From positions 1 through 7,059 of the forward strand of contig JACQEA010000354.1 in assembly GCA_016200825.1 (NCBI GenBank): DNA of 7,059 nt, read 5' to 3'. The notes under the pieces were generated by a model. It was not told the origin of the DNA and made no database searches. It worked only from the letters and a program-made list of their open reading frames with translations. Position numbers and translations under genes: made by a program. The DNA is from Chloroflexota bacterium. Lineage in GTDB: Bacteria > Chloroflexota > Anaerolineae > UBA4142. Every line of letters begins with the position of its first letter. Position 1 is the first letter of the stretch. This document shows positions 1 to 6,146 of the stretch, piece by piece.

Positions 1-680
1 ATCACATAATCTCCCGGCGGCAGACCTTTGATCGTAAACGTGCCATCCGCGCCGCTGACCGCGTAAAAAGGATTATCCAGTACGCCGACATAACCGTTCA
101 TCCAGCTATGTACTTCGCACGCCAGCGGGATCATAATCTCCGGCTTGTCGAAGGTTTTGGTCGTTTCCATCCCTTTACGCGGCTGACCAATGTTGAATTC
201 TTTGTTGACCTTCGGTTTGGGATGGATGTTGTGCAGGTTATCATCGCTATTGCGGATAGTCAGATTCTGCCCCGCTTGAATACCAAACACGTGCGCAACA
301 TAACGGCATCCGACTTGATCGAGCAATGCGGCTTGTTGCGGAACCGGAAATGTTTTGCCGCCCAGCCCTTCCTTCACGTACACAAAAACATTTTGCAACG
401 TGCCGCCTTTCACGACCACATTTTCTGTGAAAGGTCCCTCAGTATATTGCTTGGCACAGCCGGGCTCTGAATCCATCGCGATCTTTTTCGGTTGCGGCGC
501 CGTCCCAGTGAAATTGATTTTGCCGCTGACCGTAGCCGCGTTCGGATCGGTGGTCGCGGCGGCTTGTGGTGCCCCGGATGTCGGCGCGCCGGGCGCGCCG
601 CTGGGAGCGCAGGCAATTGCCGCCAGCGCGATCAAGATCAGTGTGCCCACGAACAGAAAATTTTTCAGATCCTTCTTCAC
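1..680 (-). CDS. Cupredoxin-like lipoprotein with carboxypeptidase-regulatory-like domain (3' end beyond window)
   Basis: Partial: 226 codons are seen, with the C-terminus past base 1. The GTG start at 680 is chosen because a strong GAGGAGG lies 5 nt upstream and the reading begins with a lipoprotein signal: a basic start (VKKDLKN), a hydrophobic core, then LALAAIAC with Cys24 as the probable lipidated residue. An Ala/Gly/Pro/Ser-rich linker follows (25-48). Residues 50-205 look like a beta-sandwich cupredoxin. It has NSDDNLHNIH (144-153, candidate His ligand at 150 or 153) and CEVHSWM (188-194), which has the C-x2-H-x2-M spacing of amicyanin-type blue copper sites. Residues 208-226 (GADGTFTIKGLPPGDY) match the start of a CarboxypepD_reg fold. 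It is the last visible gene of the cytochrome operon, 34 nt after its upstream neighbour. A periplasmic, membrane-tethered electron carrier is inferred. Many proteins of this type are annotated only as carboxypeptidase-regulatory-like, and copper binding is not proven. Confidence 0.8.
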   Translation of the reverse strand, partial: MKKDLKNFLFVGTLILIALAAIACAPSGAPGAPTSGAPQAAATTDPNAATVSGKINFTGTAPQPKKIAMDSEPGCAKQYTEGPFTENVVVKGGTLQNVFVYVKEGLGGKTFPVPQQAALLDQVGCRYVAHVFGIQAGQNLTIRNSDDNLHNIHPKPKVNKEFNIGQPRKGMETTKTFDKPEIMIPLACEVHSWMNGYVGVLDNPFYAVSGADGTFTIKGLPPGDYV

Positions 681-685
681 TTGAA

Positions 686-692
686 CCTCCTC
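686..692 (-). promoter_or_regulatory. Ribosome binding site GAGGAGG fixing a GTG start
   Basis: On the minus strand GAGGAGG is followed by TTCAA and then GTG at 680, a near-ideal 5-nt spacing. An ATG just upstream (696-694) reads only five codons before a stop, so it cannot start the gene. This supports the GTG start of the cupredoxin lipoprotein. Confidence 0.75.
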
Positions 693-714
693 ATTGGGTT
701 TTATTATTTCTCTT

Positions 715-2238
715 TCACGCATTCTTTTTTCCGCGGCGGACCAGCCATACCGCGGCGAATTCGAGCGCGGCGACGATTGCGATCGCCGCTGGAATGGAAA
801 GAAATGCGGTCGCCGGCGTGGGCGCTTCGAGATAAAGCGAATACCACGCCGACACCGATCGTTTCGCGCCGCCTTCACCTGTACCGCCATCCCACACCGA
901 AAGCGCAATGGGAATAAATTTTCCGACGACGAATTGAATATCGTTGTCTTTATCGTTGGTGTTCAGCGCGCGCTTGACGAGCAATTGATATTGTCCGTTC
1001 TTGAATGTCAGCGTCGCCTGCGCGGATTGACTCTCCGCTTTTTGAATGGTGATTGTATTAATGCTCGTCGCGTTCGCTTCCTCGACCTTGCCTTTGCTCC
1101 CCTGCCACTGCCACAGGTTTACCGGATGATTCGCGTCGCCGAAAATAAAGTACGGCTTTTCCAACGCGGTCGGAATCACATTTGGAAATTGGACGAGAAT
1201 ACCATCATCGGCGTTGGCTTTCTTGTCTTCGACGCGGTCGTCCCACGAAATGAGCAATCCAATCTCGTTGTCATTGTAAAGCGCCTGCGCGAATGCCGAA
1301 TCAATCGCGGGCGTGAATAACCTGGGGTCCCAGACCAATTGACCGACCAACGGAAAATAGAAACGCTCCGCGCGTTTCCACAGTTCGCTGTTTGCATCCG
1401 TAGGCAACGCGCCATCCACCCGCTTAGCAAGAAATACAGCTTTGACTTCGGGCTTGTCGGTCGGCGCGAGCGATTTGATAAAGTTGATGAGGTCCCAACG
1501 TTCGTCTTCCTTCAGCGCATCGGCGAAAGAGGGCATCGGCGTGCCGGTCAAGCCGGTCGTCAAGGTGCGGAAAAGATCTTGCGCGGTCGAGCCGCCGCGA
1601 AAATTCCACGGCTTGGTCAAATCGGCCGGCAAAATTTTGTTTCCGAGTTTATCTTTTAATTCAAACGCGGAAGGACCATCGCCGCGGCCTTCTTGTCCGT
1701 GACACTTGAAGCAGCCATTCTCCTGATAGACCGCTTTGCCTTTGTTAATCGAGTCCGGCGATGAAGATTTTACCGACGCGGAAAGCGGCACGGGCTTGGC
1801 AGGCGATTTGGGATCGAATAATTTGGCGTCGAAAGTTTTGACGTAGGCAACGACTTGTTTGATTTCCGCATCATTCAAGACGCCACGCCACGCCGGCATC
1901 GTCGTGCCGGGCATTCCATCGCCGACAATTTTGACGAGGTCGGCATCGGTTGGCGCGTCGCCCGATTCGGTCGTGCGAATCTTGAACGCGCCGCTGGTGA
2001 AATCGCGCGGACGCGGGAACATCACCGCCGCGCCTGCACCATCGCCCTTGCCTTTTTCGCCGTGACAATACTGGCAGCGCGCGTCGAAAATTTTTTTACC
2101 GGCGGCAGTATCGTCTTGTAATAAAGGGCTGGCAGAGACAAATGGCGGCGAAGGCAACGCGAAAAAGATAGCGGCTAACAGTAATGCCGGTCCGAAGAAA
2201 ATAAAAAGTAATGCGCGACGAGTCGAAAGAAATTTCAT
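715..2238 (-). CDS. Diheme cytochrome c fused to ethylbenzene-dehydrogenase-gamma/NxrC-like heme domain, membrane anchored
   Basis: 507 residues. A signal or anchor segment spans about 10-28. Cytochrome c domain 1 has CQYCH at 55-59, with distal Met candidates 109 and 114 (MPGTTMPAW). Domain 2 has CFKCH at 176-180 and Met235 (TPMPSF). Residues about 265-470 resemble the EB_dh family, the gamma subunit of type II DMSO-reductase-family enzymes such as ethylbenzene dehydrogenase and nitrite oxidoreductase. Markers are KPYFIFGDANHPVNLWQW (361-378) and GKFIPIALSVWDG (439-451), followed by SAWYSLYLE. A C-terminal helix (about 477-500) ends in RRGKKNA, which suggests the domains face the periplasm. 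The domain normally binds heme b with Met and Lys. Here there is no Met after residue 235, and Phe366 sits where I expect the Met, so b-heme binding may be altered or lost. It starts 12 nt after the upstream cytochrome gene. The role is inferred to be an electron-transfer subunit. No catalytic molybdopterin or iron-sulfur subunit is in the window. Confidence 0.88.
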   Translation of the reverse strand: MKFLSTRRALLFIFFGPALLLAAIFFALPSPPFVSASPLLQDDTAAGKKIFDARCQYCHGEKGKGDGAGAAVMFPRPRDFTSGAFKIRTTESGDAPTDADLVKIVGDGMPGTTMPAWRGVLNDAEIKQVVAYVKTFDAKLFDPKSPAKPVPLSASVKSSSPDSINKGKAVYQENGCFKCHGQEGRGDGPSAFELKDKLGNKILPADLTKPWNFRGGSTAQDLFRTLTTGLTGTPMPSFADALKEDERWDLINFIKSLAPTDKPEVKAVFLAKRVDGALPTDANSELWKRAERFYFPLVGQLVWDPRLFTPAIDSAFAQALYNDNEIGLLISWDDRVEDKKANADDGILVQFPNVIPTALEKPYFIFGDANHPVNLWQWQGSKGKVEEANATSINTITIQKAESQSAQATLTFKNGQYQLLVKRALNTNDKDNDIQFVVGKFIPIALSVWDGGTGEGGAKRSVSAWYSLYLEAPTPATAFLSIPAAIAIVAALEFAAVWLVRRGKKNA

Positions 2239-2250
2239 CGTTGCTTCACT

Positions 2251-3066
2251 CTATTGCCACGTGCGCGGCGAGTACCCCGTTGCAGAGTATAGATACATAA
2301 TCACTTGCCAGATTTCGTTTTCGTTCAGCAGATCTTCCCACGTCGGCATACTGGAATTCCACGGCGCGGATTCGGTAGGCAGTCCCGGACCACCTTTCGC
2401 GATACGCCAAAAGAGATAACTCTCTTGCAACTGCGCGATTGTTCCAGGATCGGTGAAATTCGCGGGCGAGGGATTGATGCCTTGCGCGAAAATGCCGCGT
2501 CCATCCAGCGCGTCACCATGACAAAAAACACAACGGCTCGTATACACCGCCGCGCCGGCTTGCACGTTCTTGGCAAAGTTGGCTTGGTCGGCGCGGAGCG
2601 GATTGTTGAGACCTTGTATATTCAGAGTCTTGCCTTTGAATTGAATCGCCGTCGGAGGTGCCGGATGAATCGAACGCAGTTCGGCCGGTGCTTCAACCGT
2701 TGTCTGTAATCCTGAGTACGCCTGAAACCCCGCCAGCAAAGGCAGAAGAATGAAAATGACCCAGCGAATAATTACGGTTGTGCGATTCTGCTGTTCCGTG
2801 AGGATAGTAATGACCGGGCGTTTGAATTGGCTCCACGTAGCTTCATTCGACGAAAAGTAGAGTAAGACCACTACCGTCACAATCCCCATATAAAGTGTGA
2901 CGATACTAACGGGAGTCGGCGCGGGCTTGCCGGTGGCAATGCCGGCGATAAACGGCAACGCATACACGAAAAGCAAATAGGCAAATATCTCAAGGACAAT
3001 CGCCTGAGCAAATGGATGCGCGAAGATCGTGCGAACCTTGAGCGATGAAAGTACGCGATGGGTCAC
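2251..3066 (-). CDS. Membrane-anchored monoheme cytochrome c (three N-terminal helices)
   Basis: 271 residues with a GTG start at 3066. A GAGGG about 12 nt upstream is the only visible ribosome-binding candidate. Three hydrophobic segments lie at about 22-44, 54-71 and 97-116. A soluble class I-type cytochrome c domain follows (about 165-263) with CVFCHG at 179-184 and a probable distal Met240 in SSMPTWEDLLNENEIWQVIMYLY, a typical C-terminal cytochrome c ending. An odd number of helices with an inside N-terminus would place the heme domain on the outer face of the membrane. The three-helix anchor is unusual, since most membrane cytochromes c have one, and it may dock to the bd-like membrane protein of the same operon. 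The gene sits 98 nt after the diheme cytochrome and 12 nt before the EB_dh fusion gene. Function beyond electron transfer is not recognisable. Confidence 0.88.
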   Translation of the reverse strand: MTHRVLSSLKVRTIFAHPFAQAIVLEIFAYLLFVYALPFIAGIATGKPAPTPVSIVTLYMGIVTVVVLLYFSSNEATWSQFKRPVITILTEQQNRTTVIIRWVIFILLPLLAGFQAYSGLQTTVEAPAELRSIHPAPPTAIQFKGKTLNIQGLNNPLRADQANFAKNVQAGAAVYTSRCVFCHGDALDGRGIFAQGINPSPANFTDPGTIAQLQESYLFWRIAKGGPGLPTESAPWNSSMPTWEDLLNENEIWQVIMYLYSATGYSPRTWQ

Positions 3067-3101
3067 TTGACTTAGCTACCCTCGAAAAATTTTAGATTCT
3101 T

Positions 3102-3148
3102 GATTTGAGATTGCCGATTGAAAAATCCGCAATCGGCAATCTCAAATC
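3102..3148. repeat. Perfect 19-bp inverted repeat (interspersed palindrome type) inside the operon
   Basis: The arms GATTTGAGATTGCCGATTG (3102-3120) and its exact reverse complement (3130-3148) enclose a 9-nt loop. The right side continues with related short units (AAATCCG, AAATCGG) to about 3160. It fills most of the 98-nt gap between two cytochrome genes. Neither strand has a T-run right after the stem, so a standard intrinsic terminator is unlikely. The AATC-rich unit style resembles intergenic repeats scattered through many environmental bacterial genomes. It could act as an mRNA-processing or stability hairpin between upstream and downstream cistrons. Confidence 0.85.
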
Positions 3149-3164
3149 CGAAATCGGAAATGCC

Positions 3165-3968
3165 TTACTTGAGTCCTGCTAAAAACTCTACGAGCATATC
3201 CAACTGCTTCGCCGTCAATCGATCGCCAAAGATCGGCGGCATCAAACTGGGCGATTTGCACGGACCGTCCGGACAATCCGGTGCGATGAACGCGTTCGGG
3301 TCGAGAATAGATTCGCGCAGGTAATCTTTGGCGCTTAAACCGGGCTTGCGCGTCGCGGCAACCGTACTGATATGACTCAGATCAGGTCCGACCTTGCCCG
3401 TCATAAAGTCCACGCTGGAGATCGTGTGGCAACCAAAGCAAGCCATCGCCTTCAAAATTTCTGGCGGCGTTTTCGCGTCCGTCACTTGCGAAGTGCTGGA
3501 TGAGGAAGATGCAGAAACCGCGATAGGTTTGACCGTGATTTCACCGCCGAGCGATTCTAAAAACGCGATCACCGCGTTGATCTCCGCGTCATTCAGAGAG
3601 ACCGGCGGTTTGTTCATCGGCGTCATCAAACATTGGTAGCTCTCGACGATATACGCGCAGGGTTCAATCAGCGATTCGCGCAGATATGCTTCCGCATTCA
3701 AGCCGGGTTTGCGCGTCGCCGCGCGCGTGCCAACGCCTTGCAAATCCGGCGCGCGGGGACCCGGTGACCCGATACTGTGACAGGTAAAGCATCCGCCCTT
3801 TGTATCCATGACCTGTCGGCCGGCCGCGGCAAGTTGCTGCGGTGTCATATCCGCGCCAAGCGCAACTTCTTTAGGCGGACGTGATTCAATTTGGGGAATA
3901 CTATTCGCGAAGAGCGCAAAAAAAACAATCACGCTTAAGGCAAAGACGGCGACTTTGATGCTTTGCAC
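3165..3968 (-). CDS. Diheme cytochrome c made of two repeated monoheme units
   Basis: 267 residues with a GTG start. GGAGGG lies 11 nt upstream, inside the last codons of the bd-like gene, and the two genes are 5 nt apart, which suggests translational linkage. An N-terminal signal anchor (4-22) is followed by heme motifs CFTCH (60-64) and CFGCH (177-181). Each half repeats the same layout: heme motif, GP-x-DL, then AATRKPGL-x-A-x-x-YLRES (83-99 and 204-220), then a proline/methionine loop with likely distal Met (115 or 118; 243), and a C-terminal helix. A Ser-rich linker (151-160) joins the halves. Each half also has two extra cysteines (104/113 and 232/237) near the Met ligand, possibly disulfides. 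It probably passes electrons in the periplasm to or from the bd-like membrane protein encoded just upstream. Heme count is certain from the sequence; the partner is inferred from position. Confidence 0.9.
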   Translation of the reverse strand: MQSIKVAVFALSVIVFFALFANSIPQIESRPPKEVALGADMTPQQLAAAGRQVMDTKGGCFTCHSIGSPGPRAPDLQGVGTRAATRKPGLNAEAYLRESLIEPCAYIVESYQCLMTPMNKPPVSLNDAEINAVIAFLESLGGEITVKPIAVSASSSSSTSQVTDAKTPPEILKAMACFGCHTISSVDFMTGKVGPDLSHISTVAATRKPGLSAKDYLRESILDPNAFIAPDCPDGPCKSPSLMPPIFGDRLTAKQLDMLVEFLAGLK

Positions 3969-3973
3969 TCTAC

Positions 3974-5806
3974 TTATTTCCCTCCACCACTCCCGGCGGG
4001 TTCATACGCGGGCTTGGACTCAGATGAAGGAAAGGTAAGTTTGGCTTTTTTCTCGCCCAATTCGCCTAGCCAGAAAATAAACGCGATCAAACCGAAAAAG
4101 AGAATCACGCACACGGAAATTACAATCGCGGCAAAACCAAGTGTCGGCGAATACGCGTCGAGCGATGTATCTTTCAGAATGCCAAAGACATGCCAGTCCT
4201 GACGGATCGCATTGCGCGCATAACCCATTAGCCCCATCAGCCACGTGAAAGTCACCGCGAGTAGCACCAGCGCGTACTGCGAACGCTCTGGCATTTGTCC
4301 CCAGCTCATCGGACCGAGCGTTGTGGCGCGGCGGAAGAGGAAAATGTCGAGCAAGGTCACAAAAAATAGCGCGGCGAGTACGGCAGCAACCTGATAAACG
4401 GAGAAACCGATGCGAATGATCGCTGGCGTTCCAGAACCCGGATCGCCAAAAAGTCCGAAAATATCCACGTAGCCATACACGCCGTAGAATAGCACGACAC
4501 TCGCCGCGCTGACGACCATAATCGCCTGCAAGATTTTCACGCGGCGCGCTCCGCCGCCGCGCGCTTCTTTGCCGGCGCGTCGGTACATCAAGAAGCTGAT
4601 GAATGTTGTGAGGATCATCAAGTTGACGACCGTATTCTTCGCGGACATCACGCCGAGCACGCCGAGCAATGGATGAAACTGCCCAATCTTGCGCGCTTCT
4701 TCGAGCGATGCGACAATCGAGTGTGGCGTCGCCCACACGATCCAGCCAACGACCAAAATCGCGGCCAAATATTTGATATAACGGCGATAACGCTCCCCGC
4801 CGGAAATTCTCCCCATTCCGACCCACAGATAATAATTCGCGGTGAGAAACAGTATACCGATCAGGAGCGCTTGAATAATCCACAGCCAAGAAAGAAAGCC
4901 GCCCATCATCGTGATGCCCATCTGCTGATTAAACCCATAAATCTCGCGTCCCAGCCAGTAACCGGCAAACGGCAATGGAATCAAGCCGATGATAGCGATG
5001 AAATTTCCAACATAGCCCATCCAGTCGTAATGGGCTTTTTCTTCCGCGTTCTTCGAATTCAAAAACTTGATGGCCGAATACGCCGCGACGATCGAGCCAC
5101 CGAACGCGACGTTCGCGATCAGACGATGCACATTAATCGGCATCCAGGTTGGATTGGTGATAGCCGCCCACAAGTCCACCAAGTTGCCTTGGTCATCCAC
5201 ACCAGCGGGTGAGATCGCGAAAGTCAGCCACGCGTTTGCGACGAACATCAAAATCGTTCCCCAAATATTCAGCACAATGCCGATAATGATGTGCCCCACC
5301 TTCGCCGCGCCTTCCATCATCCGATCCCAGCCGTAATAGTACAAATACAGCGTGAACGATTCGCCGAAGAAGAGGATCGGATAAATAATGAACGTGGGCG
5401 AGAAGATGTTCGCAAGGTAATTGAAGAATTTCGGATAGAAAACGGTGAGGACAAAAGTGAGGAGTGCGCCGAGGATCGCGGTGGTGGATGCCGCGATGAC
5501 GACCAGTTTTACAAATTCTTTGGCGAGCGCATCGTAGCGCGCATCTTTGTTGCGCCAGCCGACCATCTCGACGACCACCGCGAACATCGGCACGCCGAGC
5601 ATAAATGCCGCAAACATCAAATGCACTTCGGCGACGAGCCACAGCGCAACGCGCGAACCGATGAGCGGAAATTCGCGGTACGCCGGATCTGGACTTTGAG
5701 CCAAAGCCGGGTCTGTAAAGAGGATGAGCAAGAAGAAAATAACAAACGCCGCCCGCACGAGAGGTCGCCAGTTTTGTTTATCAGAGGAGAGCATAATCAA
5801 TTTCAC
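3974..5806 (-). CDS. Cytochrome bd oxidase subunit I-like (CydA superfamily) membrane protein, divergent, without CydB
   Basis: 610 residues and about 13-14 helices; E. coli CydA has 9 helices and about 520 residues. A signal-like segment (17-36, ending ALA) precedes the core. By-eye comparison with E. coli CydA matches His62 to the heme b595 ligand His19, E149-S-F-T...YYYGWDRM to the Glu107 region, VANAW (188-192) to VANGW, and His227 to the heme b558 ligand His186. The second CydA half matches at 461-583, where 528-542 resembles the GRQPW region but reads GYARNAIRQDW. Differences: Glu99 is Ile141, the b558 ligand Met393 aligns with Gly467, the Glu445 position has no Glu, and the Q-loop is replaced by a roughly 160-residue insert (about 298-455) with four helices. 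Quinol oxidation therefore seems unlikely. Such CydA relatives accompany cytochromes c in Nitrospira-like lineages, and the genes downstream here are all electron carriers. The start is GTG at 5806; ATG at 5794 is an alternative. Neither has a clear ribosome binding site. Confidence 0.85.
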   Translation of the reverse strand: MKLIMLSSDKQNWRPLVRAAFVIFFLLILFTDPALAQSPDPAYREFPLIGSRVALWLVAEVHLMFAAFMLGVPMFAVVVEMVGWRNKDARYDALAKEFVKLVVIAASTTAILGALLTFVLTVFYPKFFNYLANIFSPTFIIYPILFFGESFTLYLYYYGWDRMMEGAAKVGHIIIGIVLNIWGTILMFVANAWLTFAISPAGVDDQGNLVDLWAAITNPTWMPINVHRLIANVAFGGSIVAAYSAIKFLNSKNAEEKAHYDWMGYVGNFIAIIGLIPLPFAGYWLGREIYGFNQQMGITMMGGFLSWLWIIQALLIGILFLTANYYLWVGMGRISGGERYRRYIKYLAAILVVGWIVWATPHSIVASLEEARKIGQFHPLLGVLGVMSAKNTVVNLMILTTFISFLMYRRAGKEARGGGARRVKILQAIMVVSAASVVLFYGVYGYVDIFGLFGDPGSGTPAIIRIGFSVYQVAAVLAALFFVTLLDIFLFRRATTLGPMSWGQMPERSQYALVLLAVTFTWLMGLMGYARNAIRQDWHVFGILKDTSLDAYSPTLGFAAIVISVCVILFFGLIAFIFWLGELGEKKAKLTFPSSESKPAYEPAGSGGGK

Positions 5807-5836
5807 GTCTTTAAAAATCCTCGAATGGTTACGCGC

Positions 5837-5998
5837 TCAAAATAAAAAAAGGCAGACGCGCGGAAGGTCTGCTTTTCTAGTTAAGCATTTTGGTGTGAGC
5901 GCGATTGTTCGGGCGCGCGCAAAAAATCCGACTTGCAACGGTGAACGAACGTCGGCGACTTCCCCGATCCGTTTGAGGTGACCAATGAAACGCGGCAT
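5837..5998 (-). CDS. Possible 53-residue leader peptide or small protein overlapping the terminator
   Basis: ATG at 5998 is preceded by GAGGAGG (6005-6011) with 6-nt spacing, among the best start signals in the window. The predicted peptide begins MPRFIGHLKRIGEVADVRSP and ends in the hydrophobic VCLFLF. I do not recognise a family. The frame passes straight through the terminator hairpin and its U-run and stops at TGA 5839-5837, only 30 nt before the bd-like gene start. A normal gene would not carry its own terminator inside its frame. If translated it is best explained as a leader whose ribosome could melt the terminator. It may equally be a chance frame in a non-coding RNA. Confidence 0.3.
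   Translation of the reverse strand: MPRFIGHLKRIGEVADVRSPLQVGFFARARTIALTPKCLTRKADLPRVCLFLF
5844..5876 (-). terminator. Intrinsic terminator upstream of the bd-like gene
   Basis: GCAGAC (5852-5857) pairs with GTCTGC (5867-5872). The pairing extends outward by one G-U and three A-U pairs to 10 bp, with a 9-nt loop GCGCGGAAG. On the minus strand the stem is followed by seven U (5850-5844). On the plus strand it is followed by TTTTCT, so it may work weakly both ways, but nothing convergent lies on that side. Confidence 0.8.
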
Positions 5999-6112
5999 CG
6001 CGTTCCTCCTCTACAATCTGCGCCCACAACTGGTTTGTTTGTTCTACAGGCGCACACTACCTGCATATTGAAGGATGGATAGCGAAGATAAATTTTTTCC
6101 GCTACCAATTGT
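5844..6112 (-). ncRNA. Candidate small RNA or attenuated leader between consensus promoter and terminator
   Basis: About 269 nt would be transcribed from the consensus promoter (start near 6112) to the U-run at 5850-5844. Local stems can be seen: GGTAGCG with CGCTATC (loop with GAA/TTC), TGCGCC with GGCGCA around 6053-6020, CGTTT with AAACG, and CCGAC with GTCGG around 5956-5926. I found no diagnostic motifs of tmRNA, RNase P RNA or SRP RNA, and no convincing single long 6S-type hairpin. The other long frame here (to 5881) starts with TTG at the -35 box and reads as low-quality sequence. It is either an independent sRNA or the 5' leader of the cytochrome operon. Confidence 0.4.
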
Positions 6113-6117
6113 CGCCC

Positions 6118-6146
6118 ATTATAACGAGATACACAAAGTATGTCAA
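6118..6146 (-). promoter_or_regulatory. Perfect sigma-70 consensus promoter facing the cytochrome operon
   Basis: TTGACA (6146-6141), a 17-bp spacer and TATAAT (6123-6118) are a full match to both consensus hexamers at optimal spacing. The predicted start is near 6112. Upstream sequence is A/T-rich (6147-6170), as in UP elements. Transcription runs toward the candidate RNA, the terminator and the bd-like gene. Confidence 0.85.

Noticed and set aside
694..1320. 208-residue plus-strand frame
   Set aside because: It is antisense to the diheme/EB_dh gene, which has two heme motifs, a signal and recognised domains; the plus-strand translation is Arg-rich with no recognisable motif.
715..2238. Nitrite oxidoreductase gamma subunit (nxrC) as a firm call
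   Set aside because: No nxrA or nxrB is visible, the domain lacks the expected Met ligand and it is fused to two cytochromes c. The resemblance is only at the level of the EB_dh family.
3102..3148. Operon-internal intrinsic terminator
   Set aside because: The stem is strong, but neither strand has a U-run directly after it, and the genes on both sides appear to belong to one functional set.
4020..4889. 289-residue minus-strand frame
   Set aside because: It overlaps the CydA-like gene in another frame; the Arg/His/Ser-rich composition with no hydrophobic pattern marks it as a shadow.
5291..5845. 184-residue plus-strand frame over the start of the bd-like gene
   Set aside because: Antisense shadow with highly charged composition and no start signal.
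5844..6112. tmRNA, RNase P RNA, SRP RNA or 6S RNA
   Set aside because: No T-loop-like GGTTCGA or resume frame with an AA-type tag, no RNase P or SRP core motifs, and no single long hairpin with a central bubble. I leave it as an unknown RNA or leader.
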